Source of the DNA: UBA6544 sp049601975
GTDB taxonomy: Bacteria > Pseudomonadota > Alphaproteobacteria > UBA8366
NCBI GenBank assembly: GCA_049601975.1
Contig: JBMYRC010000028.1
Location: 1 to 38,559, forward strand
DNA: 38,559 bases
Direction of reading: 5' to 3'
The translations under genes were made by a program, and so were the position numbers. This document shows positions 7,812 through 15,713 of this stretch, piece by piece; the stretch's first letter is position 1, and each line of letters starts with the position of its first letter. Below the pieces are notes generated by a model, which saw nothing but the letters and a program-made list of their open reading frames with translations, made no database searches and was not told the DNA's origin.

Positions 7812-7855
7812 TTGATGCAGATCAACGCTCTAATCGTATACAATATATATGTATC
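7812..7855 (+). promoter_or_regulatory. FNR/FixK-type box and -10 region upstream of the DUF169 gene
   Basis: TTGATGCAGATCAA (7812-7825) is an exact match to the FNR/FixK/Anr consensus TTGAT-N4-ATCAA, and one more base pair extends it to GTTGAT-N4-ATCAAC. A TATATA/TATGTA stretch (7844-7854) lies where the -10 box would be in a class II promoter, with the box centred 41.5 bases before a start near 7860. The plus-strand DUF169 gene begins at 7914, which implies oxygen- or redox-responsive activation. Confidence 0.65.
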
Positions 7856-7913
7856 TGCGATGCATGGGGCGTGGTGGATGCCTTACGAACATAAACGCGG
7901 ATGGAGGAAGTTG

Positions 7914-8702
7914 ATGGGCGGAGAATACGACGTGGGTGCGGGGGAATTGCGGGAATTGGCCGGAAAACTCAACGATCTGCTGAAGATCAGAACTCTACCG
8001 ATCGGCATGAAACAATTCGAAAGCCTGGAAGAGATGCAGGAAATAAAGGGATTGCGAATGCCGGCGGAAGGCCGCAAGCACACAGCCTGCCAATTGGTCA
8101 CGCAAAGTCGGATAGCGGGATTCACGCTCGGCGTGACGGCGATAAATGTGCGCGGGCAGTCGAATTGCGGCGGCGTCATGGGCATTGATATGCCGGACGA
8201 GGGGACGTTGTCGGGCGAGCATATGACAGGTGTTTGGTTCGAAAATCAGGAAGCGGCGAAGGCGCACCAAGACGGGATGACACGCCAGGAATACGGCAAG
8301 TTCATCGGCACGGTGTGCTCTCCCCTACGCTCGGCCCGGCTTGATCCGCCAGATATCGTGCTTTTTTATGGCACGCCGGGGCAGATCATACTCTTCGTGA
8401 ACGGCCTGCAGTGGAAACGCTACAAGCGGTACGACATGTCGATCACGGGAGAGAGCGCGTGTTCCGACAGTTGGGGCAAGGCGCTGCGCACTAAGGAAAC
8501 CTCGATCTCGATCCCCTGTTACGCGGAGCGCCGCTACGGCGGTGTCGCCGATGACGAGCTCTTGATCGCCATGCCGCCCAACGAGTTCGCGCGCGGGATC
8601 GAGGGCGTGGAAGCGTTGAGCAAAAATGGCCTGCGCTATCCGATACCGCCCTACGGCGCGCATATGGATCCATCGGAAGGGATGGGGAAAAGCTACAGTT
8701 AA
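7914..8702 (+). CDS. DUF169 family protein
   Basis: The 262-residue protein belongs to the DUF169 family. It opens with a helical LRELAGKLNDLLKIRTLPIGMK and contains KHTACQLVTQSRIAGFTLGV, SNCGGVMG, GTVCSPLRSARLDPPDIVLFYGTPGQ, the SITGESACSDSW motif and AERRYGGVADDELLIAMPP. Conserved Cys residues (ACQ, NCGG, VCSP, ACSD, PCY) suggest a metal or cofactor site; no function is established. The ATG at 7914 is preferred over upstream starts because GGAGGAAG lies 7 bases before it and homology starts there. A perfect FNR-type box upstream suggests low-oxygen control. It is convergent with the amidohydrolase gene, 13 bases away. Confidence 0.85.
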   Translation: MGGEYDVGAGELRELAGKLNDLLKIRTLPIGMKQFESLEEMQEIKGLRMPAEGRKHTACQLVTQSRIAGFTLGVTAINVRGQSNCGGVMGIDMPDEGTLSGEHMTGVWFENQEAAKAHQDGMTRQEYGKFIGTVCSPLRSARLDPPDIVLFYGTPGQIILFVNGLQWKRYKRYDMSITGESACSDSWGKALRTKETSISIPCYAERRYGGVADDELLIAMPPNEFARGIEGVEALSKNGLRYPIPPYGAHMDPSEGMGKSYS

Positions 8703-8715
8703 GATGCGTTCTCTG

Positions 8716-10161
8716 TCACGCGGCGCTTTGCCGTCGTAAGGCCTTGCCGGGGCGGGCGTCGGTGGCCGCGCCATCGGACCAGACCGTGCGGCCGTTCACG
8801 AAGACCGTGTCGATGCCGGCGGCGGGCTCCATCGGGTGATCGAAATCGGCCATGTCGAGCACAGTCTTCGGATTGAAGACAACGAGGTCGGCGAAGTTCC
8901 CTTCCTTGATCTCGCCCCGACCTTGGAGCCCGAAGACTGACGCCGGTTTACCCGACATCCGATGTACGGCGTCCTCGAGGCTCAACAAATCGAGGTCGCG
9001 GCTGTAGTGGCCCAATACTCTGGGGAAGGTACCCCAAAGGCGCGGATGGGGATGGTGATCGTGCGGCAGTCCGTCAGACGCGACCATGGAATGCTGGTAT
9101 TTGATAATCCGTTGCACGTCGGCTTCGTCCATCATGAAATAGATAGCGCCGGCCGGTTGAAGGCGGTCGCAGGCGTCCTCGACGCTACATCCCCATTCTT
9201 CGGCGATGTCAGAGAGATCACGCCCGCCTGCTTCCGGCTCCGGGACGGACCACGTGATGATGACGCGCCGCGCCTCGGCCAGTCGCCATTTCTGCAAAAC
9301 GGTCGAGCCCGCGACATAGGGATAGACGTCGAGGTCGACCCGCTGGTCCTTGCGGATACGATCGATAATCTCCAGCGTTTCTTCGCTGCGCCCCCAATTC
9401 TCCTTACCTGTTACCTTATGATGGGACAGGACGACGGCGGCGTCAGATTCCCGGCCGATGCGGAAGGCTTCCTCCAGAGATTCGACAATATCATCGCCCT
9501 CGTTCCGCAAATGGGTCGTGTAAAGCGCGCCCGCGGGTCCGAGAAGCTCCGCGAGTTTTAGAATCTCACTCGTCGGCGCTGGTTTTGCTGGCTCGTAAGC
9601 GAGGCCGGTCGAGAGTCCGACAGCACCAGCATCGAGCGCTTCGGCCAAGTTGTCGCACATGGCGTCAATCTCGGTATCGGTTGCCGGTCGTTGCAATTCG
9701 TCCATCGCGCCGACGCGGAGCGTCGTGTGACCACACAGAAGGGCGGCGTTCGTCGCGGCGGGATTGGCGTCGATGGCGCTAAAGAATTCAGACATGCGGG
9801 GGAATTTATAACCGTCACCGAGGAGGTCGAGCGGCGGCGGCGGGCGGTCTCCCTCGAAGCGGAGTGGAGCCAAGCTGACGCCGCAATTCCCGGCGACGAC
9901 AGTGGTGACGCCTTGGCTCGTCTTATAAGACATGTCCGGTCTGGAAAGCAGGGCGTGATCGTCATGGGTATGAACATCGATGAAGCCCGGCGCGACGACG
10001 CGGTTCGCGGCATCATGCTCCACATCGGCTGAAGCCTTCGACAAGTCCCCGATTATAGCGACGCGGTCGCCCTTAATGCCGATATCGGCGCTTTGCCGGG
10101 CGGCCCCTGTGCCGTCTATAACGTCGCCGTTTCGTATGATCACGTCGTATTCATTCGCCAT
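8716..10161 (-). CDS. N-acyl-D-amino-acid deacylase (D-aminoacylase) family amidohydrolase
   Basis: This 481-residue metal-dependent amidohydrolase has the D-aminoacylase pattern: DVHTHDD (His64, His66), Cys93 in AGNCGVSL, TTHLRNEGD (His217), LSHHKVTG (His247/248) and the catalytic Asp362 in ASDGLPHD. The C-terminal beta-sandwich ends with the typical DTVFVNGRTVWSDG. It would remove acyl groups from N-acyl-D-amino acids or related compounds such as modified hydantoins; the exact substrate is unknown. ATG 10161 follows AAGG at 10 bases and fits the family's N-terminus (YDVIIRNGDVIDGTG). In-frame TTG/ATG at 10191/10188 would add ten residues without a ribosome-binding site. Confidence 0.88.
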   Translation of the reverse strand: MANEYDVIIRNGDVIDGTGAARQSADIGIKGDRVAIIGDLSKASADVEHDAANRVVAPGFIDVHTHDDHALLSRPDMSYKTSQGVTTVVAGNCGVSLAPLRFEGDRPPPPLDLLGDGYKFPRMSEFFSAIDANPAATNAALLCGHTTLRVGAMDELQRPATDTEIDAMCDNLAEALDAGAVGLSTGLAYEPAKPAPTSEILKLAELLGPAGALYTTHLRNEGDDIVESLEEAFRIGRESDAAVVLSHHKVTGKENWGRSEETLEIIDRIRKDQRVDLDVYPYVAGSTVLQKWRLAEARRVIITWSVPEPEAGGRDLSDIAEEWGCSVEDACDRLQPAGAIYFMMDEADVQRIIKYQHSMVASDGLPHDHHPHPRLWGTFPRVLGHYSRDLDLLSLEDAVHRMSGKPASVFGLQGRGEIKEGNFADLVVFNPKTVLDMADFDHPMEPAAGIDTVFVNGRTVWSDGAATDARPGKALRRQSAA

Positions 10162-10279
10162 GGCTTGAGCCTTACAATTATTTTCCATCAAAGTTCAATC
10201 TAACCGCCCGCTCGGGATTGGCCAACGGTGTCCGAGCGCCATCATCTGTTGAAATGATTATCTAGGAGTGTGTTTGAAG

Positions 10280-10966
10280 ATGGACCTCATCCCCGAGAAA
10301 GTGCGGCAAGACGCCGAAGATGTATTTGATGTTATCATGGACGGGGGCATTGCCATAATTCCGCTCGACGTCGCCTATGCGATTATCGGACATCGGGAAG
10401 CGGCAATTAAGAAGATTTTCGCAGTGAAGAATCGCAGTTTCGAGAAACCCAGTGGCATGCTCGCCTGCATGGATCACTCGCTGCTGTTTCACGAACTGGG
10501 TGATAAAGAACGAGAAATTCAACACGCGTTGTTCGATGAGTATGACCTGCCGTTTTCAGTGGTGGCATCGTTTGACCCGCAACATCCGGGATTGGCGGGC
10601 GTCGACCCTTATGTGATTGAGACGTCCTCGAAAGCCGGAACCTTGGATACGCTTTTGAACGCGGGGGCATTGCACAATGCATTGACGCAATTGTGTTTTG
10701 AGAGAGGCAAGCCCGTGTTTGGGTCGTCGGCGAATATATCGCTGAGCGGCAGTAAATTCAGCGTCGCTGATGTGGAGCAGGAATTGAAAGAAGTCGCCGA
10801 TATCATCATCGATCATGGCACTTCGAAATATGCCAATTCGGAAGGTGTTTCGAGCAGCATTATTGACTTCCGGGATTTTACCGTCGTTCGGTATGGTTGC
10901 TGTTTCGATCAGCTGGACAGTATTTTCCGCGACAAGTTTTCTATCGAACTGCGGCCTGCATCATAG
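10280..10966 (+). CDS. YrdC/Sua5-domain protein
   Basis: The 228-residue protein has a YrdC-type fold: an N-terminal GGIAIIPLDVAYAIIGH strand-turn (TsaC/Sua5 have PTDTVYGL here), a KNRSFEKPSG segment matching the family's KxR...KP nucleotide-binding region, and PVFGSSANISLSGS near residue 155. TsaC/Sua5 make threonylcarbamoyl-AMP for tRNA t6A. The departures from consensus (PLDVAY) suggest a YciO-like or specialised paralogue rather than the housekeeping enzyme. AGGAG lies 11 bases before ATG 10280 and 5 before an in-frame TTG at 10274; a GTG at 10268 overlaps the AGGAG. No operon partner is evident. Confidence 0.75.
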   Translation: MDLIPEKVRQDAEDVFDVIMDGGIAIIPLDVAYAIIGHREAAIKKIFAVKNRSFEKPSGMLACMDHSLLFHELGDKEREIQHALFDEYDLPFSVVASFDPQHPGLAGVDPYVIETSSKAGTLDTLLNAGALHNALTQLCFERGKPVFGSSANISLSGSKFSVADVEQELKEVADIIIDHGTSKYANSEGVSSSIIDFRDFTVVRYGCCFDQLDSIFRDKFSIELRPAS

Positions 10967-11093
10967 AATAAAAATAATTCGTCCAAATAAAGGATAGTGA
11001 ATATTATAAGCTGAGTATTCTAATATTACTGTGTGCTGAATTGTCGTGTTGAGTTTTATTTTTTATCGGCATGGTTTTTCGTAGTATCCGCAG

Positions 11094-11207
11094 TTTGGTC
11101 CGAATGTGATCGACAGCCCGCGCCATGTGGGCATGTGTGTCCACCTTTTCCTTGTAGAGTTCGCCCGGAGCCTTAACGTGCGTATCCGAAATTTGAATGA
11201 TCAACAT
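11094..11207 (-). pseudogene. cpdA: 5' fragment of a CpdA-like phosphoesterase gene
   Basis: Thirty-eight codons from an ATG at 11207 read MLIIQISDTHV, APGELYKEKVDT and MARAVDHI. This is the start of a calcineurin-like 3',5'-cyclic AMP phosphodiesterase (first metal motif DxH as D-T-H), whose family start is M-LIAQISDTH-R-PGEL. After about 11094 the similarity ends and no later motifs (GDLVD, GNHD) follow, so most of the gene is gone. The rest of 10967-11285 has no other coding signal. It is divergent from the creatininase-family gene. Confidence 0.7.
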
Positions 11208-11285
11208 GAAGTTGCGCCCGTGGTAGAGTTCAGTCTCTCCGAATGAAGCCGAGGGTAGAGTAAACGTTAAGCAGGCGAACAAGGT

Positions 11286-12089
11286 ATGACGGTTTCAAGA
11301 TATTGGCGACATTTAAAATCAGCGGATTTCGCTGAAATCGATCGTGAAGATACTGTGGTGGTTCTGCCGCTGGCGGCGATTGAGCAACACGGCCCTCATC
11401 TTCCCCTTGATGTGGATCTGCGGATTAACGAGGGCATCATAAGTGCGGTTGTTGAAAGCACGCCGGATGATCTGCCGTTTCTGATCTTGCCGTCGCAGTC
11501 CATCGGCTACAGCGCCGAACACGAAGCATTCCCTGGCACTTTGTCTTATCCGCCGGCAGCCCTGATTGATCACTGGACGACCACGGTTGCGCAAGCGGCG
11601 GCACTCGGATTTCGGCGTTTCATTTTATTCAATTCCCACGGCGGGAATTCCGATCTGATGCGCATCGCCGTGCGGGAGCTGCGCGTGAATTACGATGTCT
11701 TGGCCGTCGCCGCGAGTTGGTACCGCATGGTCGCGCTTGAAGCCTTTGCGGATGCGGAGGAGTTGGAGCACGGCATTCACGGTGGTCTGATTGAAACTTC
11801 AGCAATGCTGCACCTCGATCCGGAGCACGTCGACATGAACCAGGCGGAGGCTTTCCCATCCTTCGCCGCTGAGCTTGTCGAGAAGTGTCGGCATCTTAGC
11901 GCGACCGGAAATATACAATTCGGCTGGATGGCCCAAGACCTGAACCCTTCCGGCGCGGTCGGTGACCCGTCGCAGGCGACCGCGGAGGCCGGTGAGGTGA
12001 TTGTGCAGGCGGCATCGGCCAATATGATCGAATTAATCGAAGAGACCGCATCTTTCGATTTGTCAGCGCTGTCGGACGAAGGCGGCTGA
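11286..12089 (+). CDS. Creatininase family protein
   Basis: The 267-residue member of the creatininase (creatinine amidohydrolase) family has the dinuclear metal ligands: Glu33, His35 and Asp44 in AIEQHGPHLPLDVD, the NSHGGN loop (116-121) and Glu170 in HGGLIETS. These enzymes open cyclic amides or act in cofactor biosynthesis (MftE, ArfB); creatinine itself is not assured. The ATG at 11286 follows AAGG/CAGG at poor-to-moderate spacing. The NIPSNAP gene begins 95 bases downstream on the same strand and may be cotranscribed, ending at a strong terminator. Confidence 0.85.
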   Translation: MTVSRYWRHLKSADFAEIDREDTVVVLPLAAIEQHGPHLPLDVDLRINEGIISAVVESTPDDLPFLILPSQSIGYSAEHEAFPGTLSYPPAALIDHWTTTVAQAAALGFRRFILFNSHGGNSDLMRIAVRELRVNYDVLAVAASWYRMVALEAFADAEELEHGIHGGLIETSAMLHLDPEHVDMNQAEAFPSFAAELVEKCRHLSATGNIQFGWMAQDLNPSGAVGDPSQATAEAGEVIVQAASANMIELIEETASFDLSALSDEGG

Positions 12090-12184
12090 CAAAACCATCG
12101 TGAACTGGTGCTGGGGCTGGAGCTAGCCCGTGTGAGCGCCAACTTTATCGTAACATTATCAAATTCGAATGCGAGGCGACGACC

Positions 12185-12820
12185 ATGCTCTATGAAATGC
12201 GTACCTATTCCTTTTTGCCGACCGAATTGCCGAAATACCTTAAGCACGCAGAAGAAGTGGGGCGTCCGGTTCGCGGAAACGACTACGGCGTGAATTGCGG
12301 ATATTGGACCAGCGATGTCGGACAATTGAACCAAGTTTGGCATCTGTGGCGCTACGAAAGTTATGCCCATCGTGAAGACCTGCGGGCAAAGCTGTCACAG
12401 AATAAGGATTGGACCGAAAAATACGTCGGTGTCATTAAGGAATGGGTCAAACGCCAGGACATTCGCCTGTTAAATCCGCAGACTGATTTCACGCCGCCGG
12501 AAGGCGAGGGTAATGTCTACGAATACCGTTATTATCGGACCTCTGTCGGTGGGGCGGGACCCTGGATCAATCATTTCAAGGAAGCACTTCCGCATCGCGA
12601 GAAGTATTCGAAGCTCGTCGGCCTTTGGCATACAGAGGCGGGGCAACCGAACGAAGTCTCTCATCTATGGTCATATCCGGACTTGAACGCCCGCGCCGCG
12701 GCCCGCGCGGAATCGAGCCAAGATGACGGCTGGCGTGCATTTTTGAAGAAAGGTGGTCCATATCTCATGGAAATGAATAATGTGCTGTTGCAGCCGACGA
12801 ATTATTCTCCTTTGAAGTAA
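12185..12820 (+). CDS. NIPSNAP family protein
   Basis: The 211-residue protein contains two NIPSNAP (dimeric alpha-beta barrel) repeats. The first starts MLYEMRTYSFLP and carries NQVWHLWRYESYAHR. The second starts VYEYRYYRTSVGGAG and carries NEVSHLWSYPDLNARAAAR. The repeated (N)(Q/E)V.HLW.Y pattern shows internal duplication. The biochemical role is unknown; such proteins often sit with catabolic enzymes. GAGG lies about 8 bases before the ATG. It follows the creatininase gene and is closed by a perfect long hairpin 7 bases after the stop. Confidence 0.85.
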   Translation: MLYEMRTYSFLPTELPKYLKHAEEVGRPVRGNDYGVNCGYWTSDVGQLNQVWHLWRYESYAHREDLRAKLSQNKDWTEKYVGVIKEWVKRQDIRLLNPQTDFTPPEGEGNVYEYRYYRTSVGGAGPWINHFKEALPHREKYSKLVGLWHTEAGQPNEVSHLWSYPDLNARAAARAESSQDDGWRAFLKKGGPYLMEMNNVLLQPTNYSPLK

Positions 12821-12826
12821 AATAAA

Positions 12827-12869
12827 AAATATCGGTGATATGAATATTATATTCATATCACCGATATTT
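12827..12869. terminator. Bidirectional terminator with a 20-bp perfect stem
   Basis: AAATATCGGTGATATGAATA pairs perfectly with its complement through 12869, leaving a 3-base loop. An A run on the left and T-rich right flank make it a plausible terminator for the NIPSNAP gene; it is symmetrical enough to work in both directions. The next ~100 bases are very AT-rich with TAAA repeats. Confidence 0.8.
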
Positions 12870-12991
12870 AGGTGAATAAATATAAATAAATAAATAATTA
12901 TTAAATTTTCAATTCAAGGTAGAAAAATTTCTGTTTTATTGCTGTGAATTCAGTTTAGAATTATTGGGATAGCAAACGTCACGGGCGTCGA

Positions 12992-13390
12992 ATGCCGTCG
13001 CGTGCAGATATCGATCCTGTGGACATCCCGAACTTTCTGCCGAACGTCATTCTCGTTGATATGGAACATGATCCGTTTCGTTTGCGATACCGGTTGGTCG
13101 GCACAGATATTGTTTCCAAATGCGGCTTTGATCTGACTGGAAAAATTGTTGGTGACGCGTACTTTGGGCCCGATGCAGACTCCGTTCTGGCGCATTACCG
13201 GTATATCGTGGAAACCCGGGATATTCGTTTCGCCGATGCGCCTTTTGTCGAACCGCGCGGTTGGTACGTCTATGCGGAGCGGATCATTATGCCGCTCTCG
13301 GACGATGACGATACGGTCAACATGGTCTTCATCTACGCGCTTTGGAGCGACGCACCGAAAAACAAAGACGAAAGATTACGCCCTAATTGA
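12992..13390 (+). CDS. PAS_5-domain protein, apparently 5'-truncated
   Basis: The 132-residue protein matches the alphaproteobacterial PAS_5 family: MPSRADIDPVDIPNFLPNVI, RLRYRLVGTDIV, GFDLTGK and a C-terminal RIIMPLSDDDDTVNMVFI. In-frame sequence upstream of the ATG continues the family pattern (YWDSKRHGRR, from 12962), but an amber TAG at 12956-12958 cuts it from GTG AAT TCA GTT. No ribosome-binding site precedes the ATG at 12992. The gene may therefore have lost its real start, or use the internal ATG. Family members are single PAS domains with unknown signalling roles. The 3' end overlaps the convergent hydratase gene by 15 bases. Confidence 0.65.
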   Translation: MPSRADIDPVDIPNFLPNVILVDMEHDPFRLRYRLVGTDIVSKCGFDLTGKIVGDAYFGPDADSVLAHYRYIVETRDIRFADAPFVEPRGWYVYAERIIMPLSDDDDTVNMVFIYALWSDAPKNKDERLRPN

Positions 13391-14167
13391 AACTTCGACG
13401 TCGCCCATGCCTTCGATGGTGTAGATCGCATTATCGCCGGGCTCCGGCACTTTGGTCGCTAGCGTGGAACCGGTAATGACGATCATGCCTTTGCGCATCG
13501 GCCAATCACGCTCGGCCGCTAGATTGGCGAGCCATGCGAGAGACTTCATCGGATTTCCCATCGCGGCCCCGGTGTTGCTTTCTTCAACGCGTTCGCCGTT
13601 CCAGGTCAAGTGCACCGGTGTCGCCGCAAGATCAAACCCCTGCCAGTCGGTGACTTCAGGGCCCAGCACCACGCCGCCGCACCAAATATTGTCGGACAAC
13701 ATTGAGATCGCATCGAGTGTGTCGTAGTCTGCGCGCCGATCATCGATTAATTCGAATGCCGGATGGCAGGCAGCAACATATTCGCGAACGCTCTCCGCCG
13801 TAAATGGAGCCGCATCGGCCGAAATGTCCTTGCCGATCCGCACGGCTAATTCGAATTCGAGCGCCAACCCGTTGAAATCGCCAAGCGAGAGTTCGCTGCC
13901 CGATGGGTGAATTGTTTCCCGGAAGACAAAGCCGCCGCACGGCTGATCGACGCCGCAAAGTTCCTGAATCGGTTTTGAGGTTAGGGCGATTTTATAGCCG
14001 CCGACGGGGCCGCGGCCTTTCCAAAGCATGAGCAGCTTTTCCATCGCCCGGTATCCCTCGTCCAGACTGTCGAGCATCATGCTGCCGAGCGGGGAATATT
14101 TCTCACGGTCGCGGTGTTCGGCGAAACGGCGTTCCGCGACGGCACGGATTTCAGCGTCTGTGCTCAT
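13376..14167 (-). CDS. 2-keto-4-pentenoate hydratase family protein
   Basis: The 263-residue member of the MhpD/2-oxopent-4-enoate hydratase branch of the FAH superfamily has GGYKIALTSKPIQELCGVDQP, ALEFELAVRIGKD (metal acids), HPAFELIDDR and WLANLAAERDWPMRKGMIVITGS. It probably hydrates a 2-oxo-enoic acid or decarboxylates an oxo-dicarboxylate in catabolism. ATG 14167 is set by GGAGG 7 bases upstream, within the stop region of the preceding dehydrogenase gene (gap 2 bases), so the two are an operon. The partner enzyme suggests a pathway through an oxidatively decarboxylated hydroxyacid. Confidence 0.85.
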   Translation of the reverse strand: MSTDAEIRAVAERRFAEHRDREKYSPLGSMMLDSLDEGYRAMEKLLMLWKGRGPVGGYKIALTSKPIQELCGVDQPCGGFVFRETIHPSGSELSLGDFNGLALEFELAVRIGKDISADAAPFTAESVREYVAACHPAFELIDDRRADYDTLDAISMLSDNIWCGGVVLGPEVTDWQGFDLAATPVHLTWNGERVEESNTGAAMGNPMKSLAWLANLAAERDWPMRKGMIVITGSTLATKVPEPGDNAIYTIEGMGDVEVSIRA

Positions 14168-14169
14168 CT

Positions 14170-15231
14170 CTAGTCCTCCAATCGCTTGATCAGTGCTTGG
14201 CCGAATGCCTTGCAGCCGAGAGACCCGCCAAGGTCGCGGGTGCATGTTGAGGGGGTGGCCAGTTGAGCATCCAGTGCATCATTCAACAAATGTCCGGCTT
14301 CCTTCAGCTTGTTGTCCTGCTCGCGGGCCGCGATCCAGTCCAACATCATCGCCAGCGACAATACCATGGCGGTCGGATTGGCGATATCCTGGCCCTCGAT
14401 GTCGGGGGCGGAGCCGTGGACGCATTGTGCCATGACATGGGTGTCGCCGGCGTTGATCGTTCCACCGAGGCCAAGCCCACCCGCCAGTTCATTGCCGAGG
14501 TCGGAGAGGATATCGCCATACATGTTCGACGTGCAGACCACGTCGAAGGCCTCCGGCGCGCGCACCATCAGCGCCGACATGGCGTCGATGATGACGTCGT
14601 CGACCTTGACGTCGGGATAGTTCTTACCAACTTCTCGCACGGTGTCGTGAAATAATCCGTCGGTCATCTTTAAGACATTGCGCTTGGTGACGATGGTCAC
14701 CTTCTTGCGCCGCTGCAGGGCGAGCTTAAAGGCCACCTCGGCGATCTTCTGCGAGGCTTCGCGGGTGATCTTGCGGACAGCAATGGCGACATCTTCCGTC
14801 ACCATCATTTCTCCATTGCCGAGATGCATGGATCGGTCGGCATAAAAACCTTCGGTATTCTCGCGGGCAAACACTAGATCCATGCTATCGACGGCGGACG
14901 GCAAGCCGGGCCGGGTCTTAGCTGGCCGAATATTGGCGTAGAGATCGAGCCCGGTGCGCATGAAGGCGGAAGGCCCGCGTCCCCCTTCTGCAAGGGGCGG
15001 GTAGGCCAGGGTATCCGTTGGCCCCATGATTACCCCGTCACTCTCTCCCGCTTTCGCCAAGGCTTCGTCGGGGAAGGTATTGCCGGCGGTTTCCAGGCTC
15101 GCGAACCCAATGGGCACTTCCTCCAACGCAATGTTAAGGCCGAGCTTCCGATCGAGCGCTTCCAACGCCGCCACGGCGACGGGTACGATCTCGGGTCCGA
15201 TTCCATCACCGGGCATGACGAGAAATTTCAT
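14170..15231 (-). CDS. Isocitrate/isopropylmalate dehydrogenase family protein
   Basis: The 353-residue beta-decarboxylating dehydrogenase starts MKFLVMPGDGIGPEIV. It has RENTEGFYADR (substrate loop), TIVTKRNVLKMTDGLF, the metal-binding DVVCTSNMYGDILSDLGNEL signature and HGSAPDIEGQDIANPTAM. The substrate loop is neither clearly IMDH nor ICDH, so tartrate/malate-type or homoisocitrate-like specificity is possible. It is first in an operon with the hydratase gene. GGGAGTCGG lies before ATG 15231; an upstream in-frame extension lacks family similarity. Confidence 0.88.
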   Translation of the reverse strand: MKFLVMPGDGIGPEIVPVAVAALEALDRKLGLNIALEEVPIGFASLETAGNTFPDEALAKAGESDGVIMGPTDTLAYPPLAEGGRGPSAFMRTGLDLYANIRPAKTRPGLPSAVDSMDLVFARENTEGFYADRSMHLGNGEMMVTEDVAIAVRKITREASQKIAEVAFKLALQRRKKVTIVTKRNVLKMTDGLFHDTVREVGKNYPDVKVDDVIIDAMSALMVRAPEAFDVVCTSNMYGDILSDLGNELAGGLGLGGTINAGDTHVMAQCVHGSAPDIEGQDIANPTAMVLSLAMMLDWIAAREQDNKLKEAGHLLNDALDAQLATPSTCTRDLGGSLGCKAFGQALIKRLED

Positions 15232-15489
15232 TCCGACTCCCTTCTTCAGTGTCGTGAGTTCTGGGAGGGAAGTTGCACCAGAGCGGCGCGGGGTCAAGTT
15301 GAACGCAGTCCACAATGTGATGGTTTATGTTTTTCGAGGAACAACTCCATGCACAGTATTATAATACTGCTGATCCGGTTGTGCGGAGGGCTTCATGGGA
15401 GTGATCCGTCTGTTTCACAAAGTCAAAGAACGCAGGGCTCACAGCACAATATAGATAAAATTTCGACATCGTCATCTCCACTCTCTCAC

Positions 15490-15519
15490 GCTTCATGCTT
15501 CGACAAGCTCAGCATGAGC
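15490..15519 (-). repeat. REP-like palindromic repeat, copy 1
   Basis: GCTTCATGCT and AGCATGAGC flank TCGACAAGCTC. The reverse complement reads CTCATGCTGAGCTTGTCGAA, the same unit as copies 2 and 3. Copies 1 and 2 are inverted relative to each other, so the pair could form a large cruciform or mRNA hairpin. Confidence 0.75.
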
Positions 15520-15546
15520 TTCCTCTCTGGCGTTTCTCTAAACGAC

Positions 15547-15573
15547 CTCATCCTGAGCCCGTCGAAGGACGAG
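15547..15573 (+). repeat. REP-like palindromic repeat, copy 2
   Basis: CTCATCCT and AGGACGAG (one wobble mismatch) enclose GAGCCCGTCGA. The unit CTCATCCTGAGCCCGTCGAA aligns with copy 1 (inverted) and copy 3. Such dispersed units are common between genes in alphaproteobacteria. Confidence 0.75.
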
Positions 15574-15698
15574 TCCGCAATTGCCCCAACCCGGTCCCGG
15601 ACAGCGCCACTAACGCCTTGTGGGGTGTTGTAAGGTGGCGATTGCGGTGCGAGGACGACATGTAACGCTCAGGATATATTTCCGGGTTTGCCCGCGGG

Positions 15699-15713
15699 CG
15701 TCACGGAATGACG
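15699..15713. repeat. Short palindrome, possible second repeat type
   Basis: CGTCACGGAATGACG has perfect 5-bp arms around CGGAA and follows the palindrome CCCGCGGG (15691-15698). It resembles the CGTCATTCCG-type intergenic repeats of alphaproteobacteria. Only one copy is seen here. Confidence 0.4.

Noticed and set aside
11004..11282. A complete 92-residue gene on the minus strand
   Set aside because: Only codons 26-63 match a known family (CpdA start); the residues before and after are non-conserved, so I report only a fossil.
15349..15633. 94-residue frame on the plus strand
   Set aside because: It is made largely of the REP-like repeats and has no ribosome-binding site or protein pattern.
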